Assembly: GCA_002898975.1 (NCBI GenBank)
Contig: BEID01000016.1
Coordinates: 1 to 10,450, forward strand
Source of the DNA: a bacterium HR27
Lineage (GTDB): Bacteria > Chloroflexota > Chloroflexia > Thermomicrobiales > Thermomicrobiaceae
DNA: 10,450 bases
Direction: 5' to 3'
Part shown: positions 6,628 through 10,450 of the stretch, one piece after another
Numbering within the stretch: position 1 is the stretch's first letter
How the letters are laid out: every line of letters starts with the position of its first letter
Program-made: the position numbers and the translations under genes
Notes under the pieces: model-generated
What the model was told of the DNA's origin: nothing
Database searches by the model: none
What the model saw: the letters and a program-made list of their open reading frames with translations, nothing else

Positions 6628-7383
6628 TCACGAAGCCATGAAGAGGCCGCCATCGACGGCTAGCACTGCGCCCGTGATGTACCGCGCACCGGGGGAAACG
6701 AGGAAGGCGATCGCCTCGGCGACGTCCTCGGGTGTCCCGTAGAAGCCGACAGGAATCTGCTCGAGGATCCTGCGCTGCAGTTCGGCCGGCAGTACCTCGG
6801 TCAAGCGCGTCTGGATGAAACCGGGTGCGACGACGTTCGCTGTGATACCGCGGCTGGCGACCTCCCGGGCTAACGACTTCGTGAAACCGATGATCCCGGC
6901 CTTGGCAGCCGCATAGTTGGTCTGCCCCATGTTCCCGACCAGCCCGACGACCGAGGAAACATTGACGATCCGTCCGTACCGCTGGCGCATCATCGGTCGC
7001 AGCGCGGCGCGACAGCAATAGAAGACGCTGGTGAGGTTCGTTTCCAGCACGGCGCGCCAGTCTTCGTCGCGCATCCGCAGGAGCAACGTGTCGCGCGTGA
7101 TGCCGGCGTTGTTCACCAGTGCATCCAGCCGCCCGAAACGGTCGATCGTCGCCTCGACCATCGCGCCGACCTGCTCCGGATCGGTGACATCGGCACGGAA
7201 CGCCATCGCCGTCCCACCTTGCGCGACGATCTCGCGGACGAGTTCCTCGGCCAGTTGCTCCTCGCCCCGGTAGTTGACCACGACCTTGAACCCGTCGCGC
7301 GCCAACCGCAGTGCCGTCGCCCGTCCGATGCCACGTACTGCACCCGTGACGATCGCCGCACCGCGCTCGCTCGTCGCTTCCAT
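6628..7383 (-). CDS. fabG: 3-oxoacyl-[acyl-carrier-protein] reductase
   Basis: FabG reduces beta-ketoacyl-ACP to beta-hydroxyacyl-ACP with NADPH, the first reduction of each elongation cycle. The 251-aa product is a classical short-chain dehydrogenase: cofactor motif TGAVRGIG (13-20), DVTD at 65-68, NNAG (91-94), and the catalytic set Asn116, Ser144, Tyr157 and Lys161 within NYAAAKAG. The segment ANVVAPGFIQTRLTEVLP (182-199) and the ending ITGAVLAVDGGLFMAS are typical of FabG rather than other dehydrogenases. The ATG has GAGGAGG immediately upstream, overlapping the fabD stop codon 9 bp away, so the two genes are coupled. Its place between fabD and accC supports a fatty acid role over other SDR functions. 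Confidence 0.95.
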   Translation of the reverse strand: MEATSERGAAIVTGAVRGIGRATALRLARDGFKVVVNYRGEEQLAEELVREIVAQGGTAMAFRADVTDPEQVGAMVEATIDRFGRLDALVNNAGITRDTLLLRMRDEDWRAVLETNLTSVFYCCRAALRPMMRQRYGRIVNVSSVVGLVGNMGQTNYAAAKAGIIGFTKSLAREVASRGITANVVAPGFIQTRLTEVLPAELQRRILEQIPVGFYGTPEDVAEAIAFLVSPGARYITGAVLAVDGGLFMAS

Positions 7384-7392
7384 CGTTCCTCC

Positions 7393-8313
7393 TCACCGGC
7401 TCGCTTCGGACGCACGCGCCCGCGCCTCATCCACCAGTTGCTCCGCAGTGTAGGTCATCGCCTCGGGCACGATACGCCGGACCAACCCGCTCAGGACTTG
7501 CCCCGGGCCGATCTCCCAGAACGCGGAGACACCCAGCTCGGTCGCCTTCCGGACGACCTCGACCCAGCGCACCGGCGCAGCGATCTGCGCGACGAGTTCG
7601 GCTCGGATCTCTTCCGGGTCGGTCAGGACACGGGCATCCGAACAGGCGATGAGCGGTACCCGCGGTGGTCGGATCGTCACACCCGCCAGATCGCGCGCCA
7701 GTTCTTCGGCGACCGGCCGCATCAGCGAGGAATGGAAGGCAGCGTTGACCGCGAGCCGGACCACTCGGCGCGCACCGCGCTGGCGGGCCAGGTCGGCCGC
7801 CCGGTCGAGCGCCTCGTCGCGTCCGCTGAGCGTCAACTGGTTGGGCGCGTTCTCGTTCGCCAGTTCGACTCCCGTCTCGGCCGCGATCGCCTCCAGTGTC
7901 GCACGGTCGAGGCCGATAACGGCAAGCATGCCGCCCAGGCCGTACCGCTCCATCAGCTCGCCACGCCGGCGGACGATACGGATGCCGTCCGCGAGGTCGA
8001 GGCTACCCACGGCGACAAGCGCGGTGTACTCGCCGAGTGAGTGCCCGGCAACGACCGCCGGCTCCGGCAACGCTCCGCGCTCCTCGAGAACCCGGAGGTA
8101 CGCGATGCTCGTCGCCAGCAGCGCTGGCTGCTGGTTCCGCGTCGCAGCCAGCTCCTCCGCAGGCCCTTCGAAAATGACGCGCGAGAGCGGGAAACCGAGA
8201 ACTGCGTCGGCCTCCTCGAAGACAGCCCGCGCGAGCGGTTCGCGCTCGGCCAGCGCTTTCCCCATGCCGACCGACTGCGAGCCCTGCCCGGGGAAGATCC
8301 ACGCATGCTGCAC
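7393..8313 (-). CDS. fabD: Malonyl-CoA:ACP transacylase
   Basis: FabD moves the malonyl group from CoA to ACP, supplying the extender unit for fatty acid synthesis. The 306-aa protein begins MQHAWIFPGQGSQ, with the GQGSQ oxyanion-hole motif at 9-13. The nucleophile elbow GHSLGEY (90-96) carries Ser92, Arg117 is the expected malonate-binding arginine in the following helix, and His194 in NAAFHSSLM completes the Ser-His pair. GPGQVLSGL (269-277) is the usual C-terminal motif. The start is a GTG with GGAGG 7 nt upstream; this site lies in the last codons of fabH, and only 3 bp separate the two genes. The last 15 residues are charged and not conserved. Confidence 0.95.
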   Translation of the reverse strand: MQHAWIFPGQGSQSVGMGKALAEREPLARAVFEEADAVLGFPLSRVIFEGPAEELAATRNQQPALLATSIAYLRVLEERGALPEPAVVAGHSLGEYTALVAVGSLDLADGIRIVRRRGELMERYGLGGMLAVIGLDRATLEAIAAETGVELANENAPNQLTLSGRDEALDRAADLARQRGARRVVRLAVNAAFHSSLMRPVAEELARDLAGVTIRPPRVPLIACSDARVLTDPEEIRAELVAQIAAPVRWVEVVRKATELGVSAFWEIGPGQVLSGLVRRIVPEAMTYTAEQLVDEARARASEASR

Positions 8314-8316
8314 GCT

Positions 8317-9324
8317 TCAGCCTCCGCGTCGGACGCCCGTCGCCCCCCAGCGCACGACGCTCGCGGCCCAGGCGAGCCCGGCACCGAAGGCGACCAGCAC
8401 GACGTTCATACCTGGCCGGAGCACACCCTGTTCCGCAGCCTCGGCGATCCCGAGCGGGATCGACGCTGCCGAGGTGTTACCGTACCGGTCGAGGTTGATC
8501 CAGACCTTTTCCCACGGCAGACCGAGACGCTTGACCGCCGCATCGATGATGCGAACGTTGGCCTGGTGGGGAATCAGGAGATCGATGTCGTCGAGGGTCA
8601 AACCAGCCCGCTGGATCGCCTCGAGTGCCGCTTCACCGATGATCCGAACGGAGAAGCGGAAGACCTCGCGGCCATCCATGCGCATGAACGGCCGCTTCGG
8701 CGGTAACGCTCCGTTCGCCATCAGAAGCTCGGGAAAGCCCTCGAGATAGAGGTGCATCGCGCCGCTGCCGTCGGAACCGTGGACGGTCGAGAGCACACCT
8801 TCGTCCGCCTCGCTCGCCTCGAGCACCACCGCACCGGCGCCGTCGCCGAAGAGAACACAGGTACTGCGATCAGAGAAATCGAGCCAGCGCGTCAGCGCAT
8901 CGACACCGACGACCAAAACGGCCCGCGCCGTACCGGCCATGATGAACTGGGCACCGACGCTCAACGCGTAGACGAAGCCCGAACAGGCCGCGACGAGATC
9001 GAAGGCACCAGCGCGCGTCGCGCCGATAGCTGCCTGGAGCAAGGAAGCCGTGGCCGGCATCAAGTAGTCCGGCGTCGTCGTTGCGACGATGATGAGATCG
9101 AGTGTCCCTGGCTCCAGGGCTGCCGTCGCCAGAGCCCGCTGCGCGGCCTCCGTCGCCATCCGAACGGTCGTCTCTTCAGGACCAGCGATCCGCCGCTCGC
9201 GAATGCCGGTGCGGGTGACGATCCACTCGTCGGAGGTCTCGACCATCCGCTCCAGGTCGGCATTCGTCAGCACTCGTGCTGGGACGTAGGCACCCCAGCC
9301 GGTTATGGCGGCACGCTGTGCCAT
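8317..9324 (-). CDS. fabH: Beta-ketoacyl-ACP synthase III
   Basis: FabH starts fatty acid synthesis by condensing an acyl-CoA primer with malonyl-ACP. The 335-aa sequence shows the thiolase-fold catalytic triad: Cys114 in VAACSGFVYAL, His253 in IPHQANVRI and Asn283 in YGNTSAASIP. The N-terminal block DEWIVTRTGIRERR (32-45) and the C-terminal FGAGLAWA (313-320) are also diagnostic. Whether the primer is acetyl-CoA or a branched-chain acyl-CoA cannot be read from these motifs. The ATG has GAGGTG with a 7-nt gap. The gene follows rpmF by 28 bp and precedes fabD by 3 bp. plsX, which commonly sits between rpmF and fabH, is absent here. Confidence 0.96.
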   Translation of the reverse strand: MAQRAAITGWGAYVPARVLTNADLERMVETSDEWIVTRTGIRERRIAGPEETTVRMATEAAQRALATAALEPGTLDLIIVATTTPDYLMPATASLLQAAIGATRAGAFDLVAACSGFVYALSVGAQFIMAGTARAVLVVGVDALTRWLDFSDRSTCVLFGDGAGAVVLEASEADEGVLSTVHGSDGSGAMHLYLEGFPELLMANGALPPKRPFMRMDGREVFRFSVRIIGEAALEAIQRAGLTLDDIDLLIPHQANVRIIDAAVKRLGLPWEKVWINLDRYGNTSAASIPLGIAEAAEQGVLRPGMNVVLVAFGAGLAWAASVVRWGATGVRRGG

Positions 9325-9352
9325 CGCGACGCACCTCGTCCCCTGGCCTCGG

Positions 9353-9559
9353 TTACGCCTCCGGACGACGCTGCCGCTTCCGGTTCACGTCGATGACGAG
9401 CCGGCCGCGATAATGCCCGCAATGCGGGCAGACATAGTGTGTGCGGTGCTTCTGCCCGCAGGTCGGGCACGTCGTCAACGGGGGAACCTCGATGTACTGG
9501 TGCGCCGCGCGGAAGCCTTGCCGGCGCTTGCTGACCTTATGCTTCGGAACCGCTCCCAT
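9353..9559 (-). CDS. rpmF: 50S ribosomal protein L32 (four-cysteine form)
   Basis: L32 is a small protein of the large ribosomal subunit. The 68-residue product begins MGAVPKHKVSKRRQGFRAAH, the standard basic N-terminus, and carries two Cys pairs, CPTC (31-34) and CPHC (44-47), expected to bind zinc; some bacteria have forms lacking these cysteines. It ends in a basic tail. The ATG at 9559 has AAAGGA about 8 nt upstream. The gene lies between yceD and fabH, the widespread yceD-rpmF-fab arrangement linking ribosome and lipid synthesis. The 88-bp gap to yceD is long for this operon and contains two small hairpins. Confidence 0.96.
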   Translation of the reverse strand: MGAVPKHKVSKRRQGFRAAHQYIEVPPLTTCPTCGQKHRTHYVCPHCGHYRGRLVIDVNRKRQRRPEA

Positions 9560-9588
9560 GTCGTCGATCCTTTCATCCGTTCGCAGCT

Positions 9589-9617
9589 CGGACGCTATCC
9601 GGCTCCACCCGGGAGCC
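9589..9617 (-). repeat. Two adjacent hairpins in the rpmF leader
   Basis: In the 88-bp gap between yceD and rpmF, GGCTCC (9601-9606) pairs with GGAGCC (9612-9617) around a five-base loop. Next to it CGGA (9589-9592) pairs with TCCG (9598-9601) around another five-base loop, sharing one base with the first hairpin. No U tract follows, so a terminator is unlikely. The structure could be an mRNA processing or autoregulatory site for L32; it is seen only as complementarity. Confidence 0.35.
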
Positions 9618-9647
9618 CGATCGTGCTGAAGGAAAGTTGTCGCACAG

Positions 9648-10172
9648 TCAGGCCCGTTCGTCAAGGAGCGCCTGGAGAACGGCCAGGCGCGCATCGACCG
9701 CCTCTTCCGGCGGCTGCCACAACGACTCCGGACCCGGGCACTGCGGACCACAGACCGGATAGATCGGCACCGCGAGAACCGCAAATTGCCGGAGGAGCTC
9801 ATGCAGATCCAGATGGTGATTCTTGTCGATCGTGAAGATATCCTCGTCCTCCGGCGGGGGGAGCGGCAGCCCCGTCAGCACGTCGATCGTCGGCCAGAAC
9901 TCCGCCTCGAACGTTTCCTCGAAGCGCCCATCGAATTCCGTCAAGCACCGGACACAGGTCAGGTGCGCCGTCACGCGGAGGTCACCCGTCGCCAGGATGC
10001 CGTTGGAGGTGCGGAGGAGACGCACTGCTGCATCCACGTCGCGCACGGCGAGGTCGCTGTCGAGGATCAACTGGTCGAGGTGGACCGTGAAGTACCGTTC
10101 CGTGCCGACGGGGGCTTTGAGGAGTTGCGCGACGTTGATGATCGTATCGTTCTCGAGGTGCCTGACACGCAT
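9648..10172 (-). CDS. yceD: DUF177 / YceD family protein
   Basis: The family has a conserved place in front of rpmF across bacteria and plastids and has been linked to 23S rRNA accumulation, but its molecular action is not well defined. The 174-residue product starts at an ATG with GGAGG 8 nt upstream. It shows the paired cysteines typical of the family, LTCVRCLTEF (Cys73, Cys76) and VCGPQCPG (Cys141, Cys145), which could form a metal site. An acidic stretch PPPEDEDIFTID (106-117) and the C-terminal DARLAVLQALLDE (160-172) are also family marks. The usual third C-terminal motif (GLC..CG) is reduced here to PGPESLW. It is the first gene of the yceD-rpmF-fabHDG-accC operon. Confidence 0.88.
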   Translation of the reverse strand: MRVRHLENDTIINVAQLLKAPVGTERYFTVHLDQLILDSDLAVRDVDAAVRLLRTSNGILATGDLRVTAHLTCVRCLTEFDGRFEETFEAEFWPTIDVLTGLPLPPPEDEDIFTIDKNHHLDLHELLRQFAVLAVPIYPVCGPQCPGPESLWQPPEEAVDARLAVLQALLDERA

Positions 10173-10189
10173 GGGAACGTCCTCCGGTG

Positions 10190-10205
10190 GCGTCCTGGGG
10201 GACGC
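10190..10205 (-). repeat. Hairpin at the predicted 5' end of the yceD mRNA
   Basis: GCGTCC (10190-10195) and GGACGC (10200-10205) pair over six bases with a four-base loop. The hairpin ends a few bases upstream of the GGAGG of yceD (plus 10181-10185) and begins within a few bases of the transcription start expected from the promoter at 10217-10245. It might protect the transcript end or affect ribosome access. Confidence 0.35.
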
Positions 10206-10216
10206 ACAACTGCCTA

Positions 10217-10245
10217 AGTGTAACCGCCGGTGCAGGGATCGGCAA
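10217..10245 (-). promoter_or_regulatory. Predicted sigma-70-type promoter of the yceD-rpmF-fab operon
   Basis: On the minus strand TTGCCG (plus 10240-10245) and TACACT (plus 10217-10222) are spaced by exactly 17 bp, each matching consensus at four of six positions. A start about 7 bp downstream gives a leader near 38 nt before the yceD ATG. This is the only well-spaced hexamer pair I see ahead of the operon, and it resembles the pair proposed for acpP. Confidence 0.4.
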
Positions 10246-10450
10246 TCGACCGCGAAACTATTGCTCTGCGCACAGACATTCACGACACTGGCCAACGTTC
10301 CCGACCGGCACACGCCAGCCATGTACAGCCTCACCGTCCGATTATAGGTCCCGCGAGGCACCATCCCAGACCAACCTGGCCTGCAGCAGGGGCCTGAGTC
10401 CCCTGGCCGGCAGCCTGACAGCATCCGCGACTCCGCTGTCATCGAGGAAT
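10246..10450. other. Non-coding end of the window with hairpins and a TATAAT
   Basis: I see no convincing gene in these 205 bases; open frames here lack a ribosome-binding site and family motifs. A perfect TATAAT lies on the minus strand (plus 10341-10346), but its nearest -35-like hexamer, TTGGTC (plus 10369-10374), is 22 bp away, so it is at best a second, weak promoter for yceD. Two hairpins follow: CAGGGG/CCCCTG (10387-10405) and TGACAGC/GCTGTCA (10416-10441). They may belong to the end of a gene outside the window. Confidence 0.4.

Noticed and set aside
10218..10250. CACCGGCGGTTA on the minus strand, reminiscent of part of an FMN riboswitch
   Set aside because: The GTGAAATTCC and GCCCGCGAGC elements and the multi-branched fold are absent, and no riboflavin gene follows.
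10345..10370. GGGATGGTGCCTCGCGGG on the minus strand, similar to a T-box antiterminator bulge
   Set aside because: It has extra bases inside the TGGNACCGCG core, no stem I with a specifier loop upstream, and the downstream gene is not a synthetase or amino acid gene.
1..10450. Mobile elements, CRISPR repeats, tRNAs, toxin-antitoxin or defence genes
   Set aside because: I looked on both strands and found no transposase, integrase, repeat array or tRNA-like TΨC arm; every sizeable gene is a recognised housekeeping gene.

Overview
This GC-rich window carries a dense set of bacterial housekeeping genes. Almost every gene has a clear GGAGG-type ribosome-binding site, and four genes (gmk, rqcH, acpP, fabD) start with GTG. 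There are no mobile elements, CRISPR arrays, tRNAs, rRNAs, toxins or phage genes. The GC-rich composition, an RqcH-type NFACT protein, a four-cysteine L32 and the protein sequences suggest a thermophilic member of the Chloroflexota, perhaps class Thermomicrobia. That assignment is an impression from sequence recall, not a search result.

Left part (1-3364). The plus strand holds the 3' end of priA (replication restart helicase) and def (peptide deformylase). gmk (guanylate kinase) converges on def with a 9-bp gap and is divergent from rqcH, the ribosome quality control NFACT protein. The mix rqcH / gmk / priA / def recalls the Bacillus yloA(rqcH)-remA-gmk-rpoZ-coaBC-priA-def-fmt neighbourhood, here rearranged and thinned.

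Middle part (3369-5109, minus strand). In transcription order this is nusB (antitermination factor), acpP (acyl carrier protein, with a plausible promoter of its own), a strong hairpin, and tatC (Tat translocase core). tatC converges on rqcH with only 4 bp between the stop codons.

Right part (5269-10172, minus strand). A tight operon reads yceD (DUF177), rpmF (L32), fabH, fabD, fabG, accC. It makes fatty acids from malonyl-CoA: AccC carboxylates biotin for acetyl-CoA carboxylase, FabD loads malonate onto ACP, FabH makes the first condensation and FabG reduces the ketoacyl-ACP. The ACP substrate carrier is encoded about 0.8 kb downstream, beyond nusB. plsX and fabF, often found in such clusters, are absent from the window, as is accB. 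A promoter with 17-bp spacing is proposed upstream of yceD. Positions 10246-10450 are non-coding and hold hairpins and one perfect TATAAT.

I find no undescribed multi-gene system here. The points most worth a second look are an Asp-to-Glu change at a tail-synthesis residue of RqcH, a duplicated in-frame start on nusB behind a hairpin-rich leader, the separation of acpP from its operon, active-site neighbour changes in AccC and Gmk, and the structured region beyond yceD.
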